In this document: positions 56,320 through 64,000 of the stretch, piece by piece
Numbering within the stretch: the stretch's first letter is position 1
Layout: each line of letters opens with the position of its first letter
DNA from: Treponema sp.
GTDB taxonomy: Bacteria > Spirochaetota > Spirochaetia > Treponematales > Treponemataceae
NCBI GenBank assembly: GCA_017551705.1
Contig: JAFZLA010000008.1
Location: 57,059-121,058 of the forward strand
DNA: 64,000 bases
Direction: 5' to 3'
The notes under the pieces: generated by a model
Databases searched by the model: none
Seen by the model: only the letters and a program-made list of their open reading frames with translations
What the model was told of the DNA's origin: nothing
Position numbers and translations under genes: made by a program

Positions 56320-57966
56320 TTGCAGCCTATTGACAAATTTGCTTATATACCTCTATACGCGGCGGCGGCATTAATCGCTGCGACCATACTTTTCTTGTTT
56401 GTCGCCTCGGTCAGAAAGACGTCAAAGGTAAGCTTTGTGTTCTACTTGTCTCTGCTCTGCGTTTTGGGCGGAGCGGTGTTCACGGCCCTAAAACCCAACG
56501 TGACTTTCTTTTCGTTCGCGCTGGCGGCGGGCGCCCTTTTGATTTTGCCCTACGCGGCGGTAAAGGCCTTTTCCAACAAGGACGGAAACGAAGCCGAAGA
56601 CGACGGAAAGCCCGGCGCGGTCAGCGGCGGAAAAAGATACAATGTTGTTTACGAAGAAGTTGACAGAACCTTGTCCGACATTCAAAAGGAATTGTTGGGC
56701 CGCGCTTCCGAATCAATTTCCGCTCCGGGAGCGATTGACTCCATCTTGGAATATTACGCCAAGCAAATGATTGAGTACACCCACGCCGACGGCGCGATGA
56801 CACTCTTGCTTGACGACTTTGAAGACGTGCTGTCCGTAAAGCATTTGGAGGGCTCTTTTGTTCCTCCCTACCAACTTCCCGAGAACATTCCTCACAAGCA
56901 GAACCGCGTCGACATGAGCATGAAGTACGCCCAGTTCCCGCTTAAGGACAACATCTTTGGCGAAATACTTTCTGGCTCCAAAGCTGAATTGATAACAGAG
57001 CCGTTAAAGGACGACCGCATCGTTCAAAACGAAAAGGAAGACTTCCTAAAATGCGGCTCGTACATTTTCATACCTTTCATCGCCCAATCGCAGGCCATTG
57101 GCGAGATCGCCCTTAGCCGCGACTTTGGCAACGAGCCTTTTAACGACAGAGACTTTGAGGTTGCCAGAAAATTGGCCGACATCATGGCGCTCGGCGTCCG
57201 CTTGATTACAATCCACAACGACATGATCGAGCGAAGCAACGACGAAAAGGAAAACGAGATTTCGGCAAGAATCCAAAAGTCGCTCTTGCCCGCAAAGACT
57301 CCGATTTTGCCTGGAGTCACAAACGGAGCCTTCTTCTCAAGCGCCGAATCAATTTGCGGCGACTTCTACGACTTGGTCGTGGCGCGCAAGGACCGCATTG
57401 CCTTTGTTCTAGGCGACGTAACAGGCAAGAACTTGACCAGCCTCGTAATAATGATTCAAATCCGCGCCATGTTGCGCTTGATCATCAACACGCAGCAAAC
57501 TCCGGCGACAATCCTTAGCTGGACAAACAGGGGCCTCTTTAGCGAAGCGGAAAAAGACCACTTTGCCAGCGTTTCGCTTATTTTCTACGACAGCGTTACA
57601 AAGAAGTTCACCTACTCTTCCGGCGGAACAAACCCGATTTACCTTTACAAGGCCGCCGACCAGTCCTTTGTAAAAATCTCCGACGACTCAATGCCGGTTG
57701 GAATGGAAAAAGAAACCGTTTACAGCGACAAGCAGCTTGAATGCCAGAGCGGAGACATTATCGTAACTTGTTCAGACGGTTTGATTGAAGCGCTTAACCT
57801 TGACGGCAAGCAGTATTCAACCGAACGTCTTGAAAAGATTATAAAAGAAAATCATTCTTTGGCGGGCAAGGAAATTGCCAAACGCGTCCAAGATGATGTA
57901 AAAAATTTCTGCGGAAGCGCCGTGCAGCATGATGACCAAACGCTTCTGTGCATAAAAATCCAATAG
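56320..57966 (+). CDS. rsbU: Membrane GAF-SpoIIE phosphatase (RsbU-like)
   Basis: Such PP2C phosphatases dephosphorylate STAS-domain antagonists in partner-switching pathways. From the TTG at 56320 (GGAG nine bases upstream) the 548-residue protein has three N-terminal membrane helices (IPLYAAAALIAATILFLFVAS, VFYLSLLCVLGGAVFTAL, FALAAGALLILPYAAV). A GAF domain spans about 130-290, a coiled linker follows, and the PP2C domain has ICGDFYDLVV, FVLGDVTGKNL, YSSGGTNPIYLY, VTCSDGLIEALN and QHDDQTLLCIKI. The metal-binding Asp residues are retained. An in-frame TTG at 56305 would include the ribosome-binding site. Confidence 0.9.
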   Translation: MQPIDKFAYIPLYAAAALIAATILFLFVASVRKTSKVSFVFYLSLLCVLGGAVFTALKPNVTFFSFALAAGALLILPYAAVKAFSNKDGNEAEDDGKPGAVSGGKRYNVVYEEVDRTLSDIQKELLGRASESISAPGAIDSILEYYAKQMIEYTHADGAMTLLLDDFEDVLSVKHLEGSFVPPYQLPENIPHKQNRVDMSMKYAQFPLKDNIFGEILSGSKAELITEPLKDDRIVQNEKEDFLKCGSYIFIPFIAQSQAIGEIALSRDFGNEPFNDRDFEVARKLADIMALGVRLITIHNDMIERSNDEKENEISARIQKSLLPAKTPILPGVTNGAFFSSAESICGDFYDLVVARKDRIAFVLGDVTGKNLTSLVIMIQIRAMLRLIINTQQTPATILSWTNRGLFSEAEKDHFASVSLIFYDSVTKKFTYSSGGTNPIYLYKAADQSFVKISDDSMPVGMEKETVYSDKQLECQSGDIIVTCSDGLIEALNLDGKQYSTERLEKIIKENHSLAGKEIAKRVQDDVKNFCGSAVQHDDQTLLCIKIQ

Positions 57967-57983
57967 GAGGAAGGAGCTCTGTT

Positions 57984-58322
57984 ATGGAACTGAAAATACG
58001 TAAAAATGGGGACGTCTACATCATAGATGTCAATGGGGAAATGGATTTGTACAACTCATACAAGCTCAAAGAGTTGGTAATGAAGATGCTCGAAAAGAAC
58101 GTAAAGTTCTTTGTAATCAATCTAGAGCAGGTCGACTACATCGACTCGTCTGGAATCGGAGCTCTCATTTACATTTGTTCTACCATCAAAAAGATGAACC
58201 TCAAGCTTGCCATAGCCAGCGTTCACGGTTCGGTAAAGAAGGTTATCGAATTGACAAAGTTGATGGGCTATTTCCCGATGGCCAACAGCGTCGAAGAAGC
58301 GTTGTTGATGGTTAAAGACTAA
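57984..58322 (+). CDS. rsbV: STAS-domain anti-sigma factor antagonist (RsbV-like)
   Basis: The 112-residue protein is a single STAS domain: GDVYIIDVNGEMDLYNSYKLKELVMKML, then FFVINLEQVDYIDSSGIGALIYI with the phosphorylatable Ser in DSSG, then LAIASVHGSVKKVIELTKLMGYFPMANSVEEAL. It would be phosphorylated by the kinase encoded next and dephosphorylated by the phosphatase encoded before it. The ATG at 57984 follows AAGGAG. Confidence 0.92.
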   Translation: MELKIRKNGDVYIIDVNGEMDLYNSYKLKELVMKMLEKNVKFFVINLEQVDYIDSSGIGALIYICSTIKKMNLKLAIASVHGSVKKVIELTKLMGYFPMANSVEEALLMVKD

Positions 58323-58354
58323 TTATTGCTCAAAGAGATTATAGGAGTATCCCA

Positions 58355-58903
58355 ATGGAAGAAACCTTGAAATTATTGCGCTCGGACGACAACGACCCCT
58401 TGTTCGACAAAACAAATATGCTTAAAAAAGAATTTCCTTCAGACTTTAGGCAGATTAGATACTTTACCCTTTTGATCGTCCAGGCCGCTCCCGCCGAAAT
58501 CAAAGACGTCAACCTTTTGGAACAGCAGATTTCGGAAGTTATCAAGAACGCCGTAAAACACGGAAACAACTGCGACGTCAACAAAAAGGTCACAGTATGG
58601 TATTCGTTCAGCCCGACTCACGCTCACTTGATCGTTCAGGACGAAGGCGAAGGCTTTAAGGACTTGGAAAAATGGAACGAATTCAACAAAAAGCGCATCG
58701 AAGCCTTGCACGAGCAAAACTTTGAAATGCTTTCAAACTTTGTTTCATTCCGCACAAAGCAGTCTGACGACCAGGACGGCGGAAACGCCTTGTTCGCGGC
58801 CCTTGAATACTGGGACGGCGGCTTTGTCTACAACGGAAAGAAAAACGCTGTGGCCATGCTAAAGCGCTACCAGCAAAAACATCACGGAATCAACGCTAAC
58901 TAA
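58355..58903 (+). CDS. rsbW: Anti-sigma factor kinase (RsbW/SpoIIAB-like HATPase)
   Basis: The 182-residue protein is a compact GHKL ATPase with N box QQISEVIKNAVKHGNNCD and G1 box VQDEGEGFKDLEKW. A longer than usual lid (EALHEQNFEMLSNFVSFRT) is followed by GGNALFAALEYWD. It would bind and phosphorylate the STAS protein or hold a partner. No sigma factor is encoded beside it, so its target may not be a sigma factor. It lies 32 bases after the STAS gene. Confidence 0.85.
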   Translation: MEETLKLLRSDDNDPLFDKTNMLKKEFPSDFRQIRYFTLLIVQAAPAEIKDVNLLEQQISEVIKNAVKHGNNCDVNKKVTVWYSFSPTHAHLIVQDEGEGFKDLEKWNEFNKKRIEALHEQNFEMLSNFVSFRTKQSDDQDGGNALFAALEYWDGGFVYNGKKNAVAMLKRYQQKHHGINAN

Positions 58904-58931
58904 TGTTGGCTGCAATAATCGGAGGAATAAA

Positions 58932-59336
58932 ATGGCAAAGAAAGGAATTAACCTGTCAATTTACTTGGTAGGAATGGCTGTAACCTTGATTGGCTTCTGC
59001 CTTCCTATGTTCTCTGGCTTTTTGGGAAAAAGCGGAAACGGCTTTAGCTTCATCAACTTCAACAACTCAGGCTTTGTAACAATCGGAGCCTTGTTGATCG
59101 CGATTGGAGCGATTGCCGGCGTTGTAATCGCTTTGCTCGGAATGGGCGACCAGCTTGAATGGCTTGCCTTGGCCGTAAGCGTCGCGGGCGGAATCATTTT
59201 GATTTTGGGCTTTACGACAAACGGCGGCATTTACAAAGCTATCGGCAAGAACATGCTCAAGCACGCCACAGTGGGCTTTTGGATGGTAGTAGCCGGTTGG
59301 GTTGTCGCCGCCATCGGAAAAGTTCTTAAAAAGTAG
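58932..59336 (+). CDS. Small four-helix membrane protein
   Basis: I do not recognise a family. The 134-residue protein has four hydrophobic helices (ISIYLVGMAVTLIGFCLPMF-like, TIGALLIAIGAIAGVVIALL, WLALAVSVAGGIILILGF, FWMVVAGWVVAAIGKVL) separated by short Gly/Asn-rich loops and ends in basic residues. A GGAGG site precedes the ATG. It follows the anti-sigma kinase by 28 bases and so may be part of the partner-switch operon. Confidence 0.7.
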   Translation: MAKKGINLSIYLVGMAVTLIGFCLPMFSGFLGKSGNGFSFINFNNSGFVTIGALLIAIGAIAGVVIALLGMGDQLEWLALAVSVAGGIILILGFTTNGGIYKAIGKNMLKHATVGFWMVVAGWVVAAIGKVLKK

Positions 59337-59354
59337 GAACGGACAATCTGCTTG

Positions 59355-59416
59355 CGAGTTTTGAAAAGCAAAACTCGTTAAATAAAAAAGGCCGCGAAAA
59401 TCGCGGTCTTTTTTAT
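59355..59416. terminator. Hairpin and bidirectional terminator between the membrane gene and ssrA
   Basis: CGAGTTTTG (59355-59363) pairs with CAAAACTCG (59369-59377). Next, AGGCCGCGA (59389-59397) pairs with TCGCGGTCT (59401-59409) around AAA, with A residues before and T residues after. The second stem would terminate both the plus-strand operon and the minus-strand ssrA. Confidence 0.85.
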
Positions 59417-59417
59417 T

Positions 59418-59794
59418 TGGAGATGGGGGGAATCGAACCCCCGTCCGGGCGCGCAAATCAGGCGCGTCTACAGGCTTAGCCAAGCGAGGTATTTGTCGGG
59501 AAAAGGTAGCGGCATGGCAGGCGTCTTTTCCGTATTTTGTCAAAATGTCCCCGCCGCCCGACAAAAAGAACGGCAAGCAAGTCCCTGTTAGCAACAGAAA
59601 TTCCCTCCGCTAGGAACAGCGCGAAAAGATTTCCGGCTCTTTAAGCCGCGACTTACGCCGCGAGAGCTAACTGTTCGTTTTCAGACTCTTCGTCTTCTCT
59701 ACGTTTGGCAGTTATAAGTTTTGTCAGTTTAGGGAACCTTCACTCCCGCCTGCAACTCAAGCTTTATCGCGTCCGTCGAAACCGGAGCACCCCC
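59418..59794 (-). ncRNA. ssrA: Transfer-messenger RNA
   Basis: The minus strand starts GGGGGTGCTCCGGTTTCGAC and ends GTTCGATTCCCCCCATCTCC then A. The first seven bases pair with CATCTCC in the acceptor stem, with two G-U pairs. The T-arm sequence is standard and CCA is not encoded. The resume context ATAACTGCC is the same as I recall from T. pallidum. From GCC at 59709 the tag ORF reads AKRREDEESENEQLALAA and stops at TAA (59655-59653). The LALAA end is the usual protease signal; the 18-residue, highly charged tag is longer than the 10-12 of most bacteria. Confidence 0.95.
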
Positions 59795-59845
59795 AAGTTG
59801 TTACTTTAAAGTTAGCGGTAAATATGGAAAAAGTCAAGGGCTGAA

Positions 59846-59878
59846 GAAAAAAAAAATTGCCCGATTAAATCGGGCAAT
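59846..59878 (-). terminator. Terminator of the SPOR-domain gene operon
   Basis: ATTGCCCGAT (59856-59865) pairs with ATCGGGCAAT (59869-59878) around TAA. On the minus strand it is followed by ten or more T residues (59855-59846). The arms share TTGCCCGA/TCGGGCAA with the palindrome inside hemW. Confidence 0.9.
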
Positions 59879-59888
59879 GCTAGGCTTT

Positions 59889-61151
59889 CTATCTTTCGTT
59901 GTCGCAAGAGCGGGCGGAACCGCTTCCTACTTTGACAAAGGCGTCCTTAAAGCCGTATGACTTAAAGCGCTCAAGAACAACGCCATATTCGTCAACGGTC
60001 AAGGGGCCTACCAAAACCGGCGACTTGGAGCCTTGTTGGACGACCGTTATCGGATAGCGGTCGGCGTATCGGCTTGCAATTTGGTCTACGTTTTCGGCCG
60101 ATTTGTAGACCGCGATTTGGACATAATACTTTTGATAAGCCAACTGGTCAAAGCCGCTTATATACGAAACTCCGCTTGCTGACGGAACGGTTGCAGTCGC
60201 AACTTCCTTTTCCTCTTCGATTATCAAGGGCTCGTCCACAAGGTTGCTCTCGGGGCTCTTAGACTCAGATGGAACCAAAACAATGGCCTCGTATTCGTCT
60301 TCAACAGCCTCGGGCACCGGGGTTTCTTCAATGCCTTCGTCATCAACGGCTTCGGCCACCGCTTCTTCGGGAACTTCGTCCTTAACATCGGCCTCGACAA
60401 ATTCTTCTTCGGGCTCTTCCGGAGTTTCGCCGGCCAATTCGTCTTCCACCGCTTCGTATTCAGGATAGTCTTCAGCGGGAGTTTCCTCGGCTTCTTCTTC
60501 TACCGCGGCAACTTCTTCATTCTCTTCTTCGGGAGCTTCTGCCACTACCACCGCCTCTTCGACAGCGGCTTCTTCCGCAGCTTCTTCTTCAGCCGCTGCA
60601 ACTTCTTCTTGCTCTTCAATGGCGTTGTCTTCGGCGTCGAACATTTGGTCGGCGGTCTTTTCTTCGGCGGCGGCAATCGCCTCCTGCTCGGCTTCTTCAA
60701 CCGGCTCGCCGTTTTCTATGGCTTCCTCTATAACCTGGCTAAGAGGCTTTTCTTCCTCAGCTGCTTCTTCCGCGACAGGAGCGCCAGAAGCGATAACCGC
60801 GCTTCCATTGGCAACTTCGTCAACAGTTCCGTTGCGCTTGGTAAGCTTGACCAAGTTGTTTGAGTTTTTCTTAATGTTGAGGGCCTGGGCAGCTTCGGGC
60901 GAAAGCATAATGGCGACCCCCTCGGAAGGATCCAAAGAGCCAATCACCAAAATGTCAACGCGTTCGGCGTTGGCCGGATTTGTGACGCTGATTGTGTCTC
61001 CCGGCAAATAGCCTACAGTTTTGGCAAACAGGCCCTTGGGGAAAACTCCCGGGTCCGCGACCAAAGCTCGGCCGTCAAGAGACGGACTTTGGGCTGTAAA
61101 CAAAATTCCAGCCGCCAATACCAATCCAATAGTTAAAAATAATTTTTTCAT
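59889..61151 (-). CDS. Secreted SPOR-domain protein with a very acidic linker
   Basis: The 420-residue protein has a signal peptide (KKLFLTIGLVLAAGILFTAQ). An N-terminal domain is like the double-psi beta-barrel of RlpA-type proteins (FPKGLFAKTVGYLPGDTISVTNPANAERVDILVIGSLDPSEGVAIMLSPEAAQAL). A linker of about 190 residues is mostly Glu, Ala and Val. The C-terminal SPOR domain (YYVQIAVYKSAENVDQIASRY, then VLVGPLTVDEYGVVLERFKSYGFKDAFVK) binds denuded peptidoglycan glycans in known cases, so a septal or cell-wall role is likely. Its ATG overlaps the preceding gene by four bases. Confidence 0.75.
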   Translation of the reverse strand: MKKLFLTIGLVLAAGILFTAQSPSLDGRALVADPGVFPKGLFAKTVGYLPGDTISVTNPANAERVDILVIGSLDPSEGVAIMLSPEAAQALNIKKNSNNLVKLTKRNGTVDEVANGSAVIASGAPVAEEAAEEEKPLSQVIEEAIENGEPVEEAEQEAIAAAEEKTADQMFDAEDNAIEEQEEVAAAEEEAAEEAAVEEAVVVAEAPEEENEEVAAVEEEAEETPAEDYPEYEAVEDELAGETPEEPEEEFVEADVKDEVPEEAVAEAVDDEGIEETPVPEAVEDEYEAIVLVPSESKSPESNLVDEPLIIEEEKEVATATVPSASGVSYISGFDQLAYQKYYVQIAVYKSAENVDQIASRYADRYPITVVQQGSKSPVLVGPLTVDEYGVVLERFKSYGFKDAFVKVGSGSARSCDNER

Positions 61152-61669
61152 ATCGCGCCACCCCTTTCGGCTAGTTCTGCCTGAATTTTATTAGCTATGT
61201 CCTCGGCGAAATCTTCAACGCCGCTTCTGTTATTGTTCAAATCTGTCAATGCCGGAGGAGTGAATTTTCCCTTGCAAATCGTCTTGTTCTCCTCCAAGGA
61301 GACGATTTCCAAATCCGCGCTCTTTATGTTGCTGAGCAAAACCACCGTGGGATTGGCGGAATCAAGCGCGGAATAATTGAGGCAAAGCTTTACGAACAAG
61401 TCCATGCAGCCAATTTTTGCCTCTATCATGGAGCGACGCAAGTCTGTCTTGTCCTGGGCCGCGTCGTTTTTAGAAACCAAAACCGCGTTGTTGGAAACAA
61501 TCATTCCCCTGTCATAAAAATGGTCCAAAATGGTCTGCTCCACCACAAAAGACGCGTCAAAAACTTGGTCTCCGGGCGCGTTTTTTTGAACCACTTGCAA
61601 AGAAAAACTCTTTGAAAAGGCGCAAAAAGACAAAAGACTGAATGTAAATGCCAAAAGCGATTTCTTCAT
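61148..61669 (-). CDS. Secreted hypothetical protein
   Basis: I do not recognise a family. The 173-residue product has a signal peptide (KKSLLAFTFSLLSFCAFSKS) and a mixed alpha/beta domain (DASFVVEQTILDHFYDRGMIVSNNAVLV, then ADLEIVSLEENKTICKGKFTPPALTD) reminiscent of small periplasmic proteins that read flagellar or envelope state. It is translationally coupled to the SPOR-domain protein. No motif for enzymatic activity was seen. Confidence 0.6.
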   Translation of the reverse strand: MKKSLLAFTFSLLSFCAFSKSFSLQVVQKNAPGDQVFDASFVVEQTILDHFYDRGMIVSNNAVLVSKNDAAQDKTDLRRSMIEAKIGCMDLFVKLCLNYSALDSANPTVVLLSNIKSADLEIVSLEENKTICKGKFTPPALTDLNNNRSGVEDFAEDIANKIQAELAERGGAI

Positions 61670-61706
61670 TATTCCACTTCTCTTTACTCTTATCGGTTTT
61701 TTTTAC

Positions 61707-61735
61707 TTGAACATTAGCGAAAACAGCGCTACAAT
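61707..61735 (+). promoter_or_regulatory. Promoter of the dehydratase-aminotransferase operon
   Basis: TTGAAC (61707-61712), a 17-base spacer ending AGCGC, and TACAAT (61730-61735). The predicted start is near 61742, only 12 bases before the TTG at 61754, so the leader is very short but contains GGTGGG. Confidence 0.65.
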
Positions 61736-61753
61736 TAAGTTGGTGGGTAAAAA

Positions 61754-63247
61754 TTGAATCGCAGTGAAACCAAGCTTTACATTATAGGCGCGGGCTTTGC
61801 CGGCCAAATGATCGCGGATGACATCAAGCGCAAAAAAATTTTCGGAAAAGTCACGGCGTTTTTGGACGACGACAAAAATCTCATCGGATCCGAAATAGAC
61901 GGAATCCCGGTTCTGGGACCGATTGACAGCGTGGCGCTGGCGCTGACTCCCGCGCCTACCGACCAGGCCATTTTGGCCATTCCCACAGCGGGCGTGGAAC
62001 GAATCCGCGCCATTTACGAGCGACTAAAAAAGACAGGCTTTGAAAAAATTAAAATTCTTCCGGCCATAAGCCAAGTCGTAAACGAAACCGCCCACTTGGC
62101 CCAGGCGCGCGAGATTGACCCCCTGGACATTTTGGGAAGAACGCCGGTGACAATCTCGCTAAAACAAAGCTTGGCCTACTTGCGCGGAAAGCGCGTCTTG
62201 ATTACAGGAGCGGGCGGTTCCATCGGCTCCGAACTGAGCCGGCAGCTTTTGAGCGGCGGAGCCGAACGCCTTTACCTTTTTGGCCATGGCGAAAATTCCA
62301 TCTATCAAATAGACAGGGAACTGCGCCTTTTGCAACAAGAAGGCGTAGGCGAAAAGGCCACAATCGTTCCTATCATTGGCGACATGAAAGACAGGGAATA
62401 CACCCGCTACATCATAAAGCAGACAAAGTGCGACGCGATTTTCCACTGCGCCGCCTACAAGCATGTCCCGATGATGGAAGAAAACCCCGTGGCCGCCGTA
62501 GAGAACAATGTGTTTGGAACCAAGAACCTCTTGGACGCCGCGCTTGAGTTCAACGTAAAAAAATTCATTTTAATTTCAACCGACAAGGCAGTGCGGCCCG
62601 TAAGCGTTTACGGCGCCTCAAAATTTTTGTGCGAAAAGCTGGTCTTGGACGCGGCCCAAAAAGCAAAGAAGGGCCAAGCCTTTATGTTCGCGCGCTTTGG
62701 AAACGTTCTTGGCTCGCGCGGCTCTATCCTGCCCTTATTTATGGAACAAATTAAAAACGGCGGCCCGGTCACGGTCACCGACCCCAACATGGAGCGCTAC
62801 TTTATGACAATCCCCGAAGCCTGCTCCTTGGTTTTGCAAACAGGCGGCATGGGAGTCAACGGCGAATCCTACTTGCTTGACATGGGCGAGCCAATAAAGA
62901 TAAAAGATTTGGCCGAGCAAATAATAAAATTCAGTGGCTTGGAAGTCGGAAAGGACATAGAAATAAAATACACCGGAGCGCGCAAAGGCGAGCGGCTTAC
63001 AGAGCCTCTTTGGCTAAAGGAAGAAAACCCTACGCCCACGGCCTTTCCAAAAGTCTTGCGGATGGACAACTCGGCCAAAAACGATTTTTGCCTTGACGAG
63101 CTTTTGCAAAAGCTTGAGCCTGTTTGCTTTGCGGACAAGGACTCCGACCTTAAGGCTTACCGAAACGCAAAAGAACTAAAAAACATTCTCTGCGAAGCGA
63201 TTCCTTCGCTAAAAGAATTTTACGCAAAAGGCGAAAAAGGAGAGTAA
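61754..63247 (+). CDS. Nucleotide-sugar 4,6-dehydratase-like protein (soluble WbpM/CapD type)
   Basis: The 497-residue protein starts with a Rossmann domain (KLYIIGAGFAGQMIADDIKR, FLDDDKNLIGSEIDGIPVLG). A second NAD-binding domain follows, with RVLITGAGGSIGSELSRQLL, HCAAYKHVPMMEENPVAAVENNV, LISTDKAVRPVSVYGASKFLCEKL and RFGNVLGSRGSILPLFMEQI. This is the WbpM/FlaA1 family, but the four N-terminal membrane helices of full-length CapD/WbpM are absent. The active site is YGASK rather than the Met-type found in many WbpM relatives. The start is TTG. It lies one base before the aminotransferase gene and probably makes a keto-sugar for it. Confidence 0.85.
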   Translation: MNRSETKLYIIGAGFAGQMIADDIKRKKIFGKVTAFLDDDKNLIGSEIDGIPVLGPIDSVALALTPAPTDQAILAIPTAGVERIRAIYERLKKTGFEKIKILPAISQVVNETAHLAQAREIDPLDILGRTPVTISLKQSLAYLRGKRVLITGAGGSIGSELSRQLLSGGAERLYLFGHGENSIYQIDRELRLLQQEGVGEKATIVPIIGDMKDREYTRYIIKQTKCDAIFHCAAYKHVPMMEENPVAAVENNVFGTKNLLDAALEFNVKKFILISTDKAVRPVSVYGASKFLCEKLVLDAAQKAKKGQAFMFARFGNVLGSRGSILPLFMEQIKNGGPVTVTDPNMERYFMTIPEACSLVLQTGGMGVNGESYLLDMGEPIKIKDLAEQIIKFSGLEVGKDIEIKYTGARKGERLTEPLWLKEENPTPTAFPKVLRMDNSAKNDFCLDELLQKLEPVCFADKDSDLKAYRNAKELKNILCEAIPSLKEFYAKGEKGE

Positions 63248-63248
63248 A

Positions 63249-64000
63249 ATGGCGGATTGTGATTCATTAAAGGTTCCTTTTTCAAGGCCTTCAATCTCAA
63301 AAGAGGAAGAGGCCGGCGTCTTGGACGTTTTGCGCTCCGGCTGGCTTACGACCGGAAAGCACGCGCTTGCCTTTGAAAAAGAATTTTCGTATTTTATGAA
63401 CAAGGTGGACGACTTGGTAATCGAGCGCAGAAAGGCGGCGGGCCTTAGCGCGAACGACGTCATAAGCCTTGCGGTTAACAGCGCGACAAGCGGAATGATT
63501 TTGGCGATGGAAGCGTGCGGCGTAAAGCCGGGAACGGTTGTAATAACGACGCCCTACACTTTTGTATCTACCGCCGCGTGCGCCAAACATTTGGGCGCCG
63601 ACGTTTTGTTCGCCGACATCGAAAAAGACTCTTATTCAATCGACGTGGACAAGGTCCAGGCGCTTTTGGCCGCCGACAAGGCAAAAAAGATTGCGGCGAT
63701 AGTTCCTGTCCACATCGCGGGAAACGTTTGCGACATGGAACGCTTGGTTCAAGTGGCGCATAAATACAAGGTAAAGGTAATCGAAGACGCGGCGCACGCT
63801 TTTCCGTCGTTGACAAAATATGGGTACGCCGGAACGATTTGCGACGCGGGCGTATTTTCTTTTTATGTCACAAAAACCATGACCACAGCGGAAGGCGGAA
63901 TGGTCTGCGTCCGCGACGCAAAGCTTGCCAAGCGAATCGAAGTGATGCGAATGCACGGAATGGACAGAACAACTTGGGACCGCTACACAAGCCCGCGCGC
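63249..64000 (+). CDS. DegT/DnrJ/EryC1-type sugar aminotransferase (cut by window edge)
   Basis: Translating from the ATG at 63249 gives KVPFSRPSISKEEEAGVLDVLRSGWLTTG, then AVNSATSGMILAMEACGVKPG, DVLFADIEKDSYSIDVDKVQ, VPVHIAGNVCDM, VIEDAAHAFPS and FSFYVTKTMTTAEGGM. The Lys in YVTKT is the PLP-binding residue. These PLP enzymes aminate keto-sugars such as the product of the preceding dehydratase, for example in bacillosamine or pseudaminic acid pathways. The frame is open to the window end; about 250 codons are visible and the C-terminal third is missing. Confidence 0.92.
   Translation, partial: MADCDSLKVPFSRPSISKEEEAGVLDVLRSGWLTTGKHALAFEKEFSYFMNKVDDLVIERRKAAGLSANDVISLAVNSATSGMILAMEACGVKPGTVVITTPYTFVSTAACAKHLGADVLFADIEKDSYSIDVDKVQALLAADKAKKIAAIVPVHIAGNVCDMERLVQVAHKYKVKVIEDAAHAFPSLTKYGYAGTICDAGVFSFYVTKTMTTAEGGMVCVRDAKLAKRIEVMRMHGMDRTTWDRYTSPR

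Overview
The window is a spirochaete chromosome segment, most likely a Treponema of moderate G+C. The flbD-motA-motB-fliL-fliM-fliN-fliO-fliP-fliQ-fliR-flhB-flhA-flhF-flhG run, the V-type ATPase order E-DUF2764-A-B-D-I-K, the RsbU/V/W-like trio, the many secreted TPR proteins and the tmRNA with its ATAACTGCC resume context all fit that genus. This is inferred from gene families and order; no database search was possible.

Layout. 1-5529 (minus): the rimP-nusA-infB-rbfA-truB translation/transcription operon, with a promoter and a terminator-like hairpin in its leader. 5539-9213 (plus): rfbD and rfbB (dTDP-rhamnose pathway), then an outer-membrane barrel-like protein. 9207-18906 (minus): V-type ATPase operon, then ispG and a TPR protein; hairpins flank the atpK rotor-ring gene on both sides. 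18931-24854 (minus): a promoter, a membrane protein, fliA, fapA, a small protein, a SwrB-like protein and galM, closed by a large inverted repeat. 24887-37613 (minus): the main motility operon. 37647-39482 (plus): a two-component system. 39485-40896 (minus): a secreted protein and smpB. 40917-43575 (plus): lepB-like, hemW and a HAD hydrolase; the last two carry the same in-frame repeat insert. 43576-46451: a small, more A+T-rich accessory island holding a DUF3800 gene with structured flanking RNA, a DUF6273 lipoprotein and an XRE regulator with a four-site operator array. 46464-49970 (plus): xseA, xseB, mutL. 50002-53160 (minus): two TPR proteins. 53233-56232 (plus): TPR/Mrr-like, metallophosphoesterase and ParB-like proteins. 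56251-59336 (plus): a SpoIIE phosphatase, STAS and anti-sigma kinase module plus a membrane protein. 59418-59794 (minus): ssrA. 59889-61669 (minus): SPOR-domain and secreted proteins. 61707-64000 (plus): a nucleotide-sugar dehydratase and a DegT-type aminotransferase that runs off the end.

Themes. Several transcription units look leaderless: the start codon lies 6-9 bases after a good -10 box with no Shine-Dalgarno (rfbD, the response regulator, smpB, lepB, xseA). Many promoters also carry TGYGY directly upstream of the -10. The two halves of trans-translation, smpB and ssrA, are both here but 19 kb apart, and the tmRNA encodes an unusually long charged tag. The least explained features are the DUF3800 locus with its RNA structures and an in-frame TGA, the coding-sequence repeat shared by hemW and its neighbour, and the four-site operator array. 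No rRNA, tRNA, CRISPR array or complete insertion sequence was seen, and no stretch over 300 bases lacks a gene.
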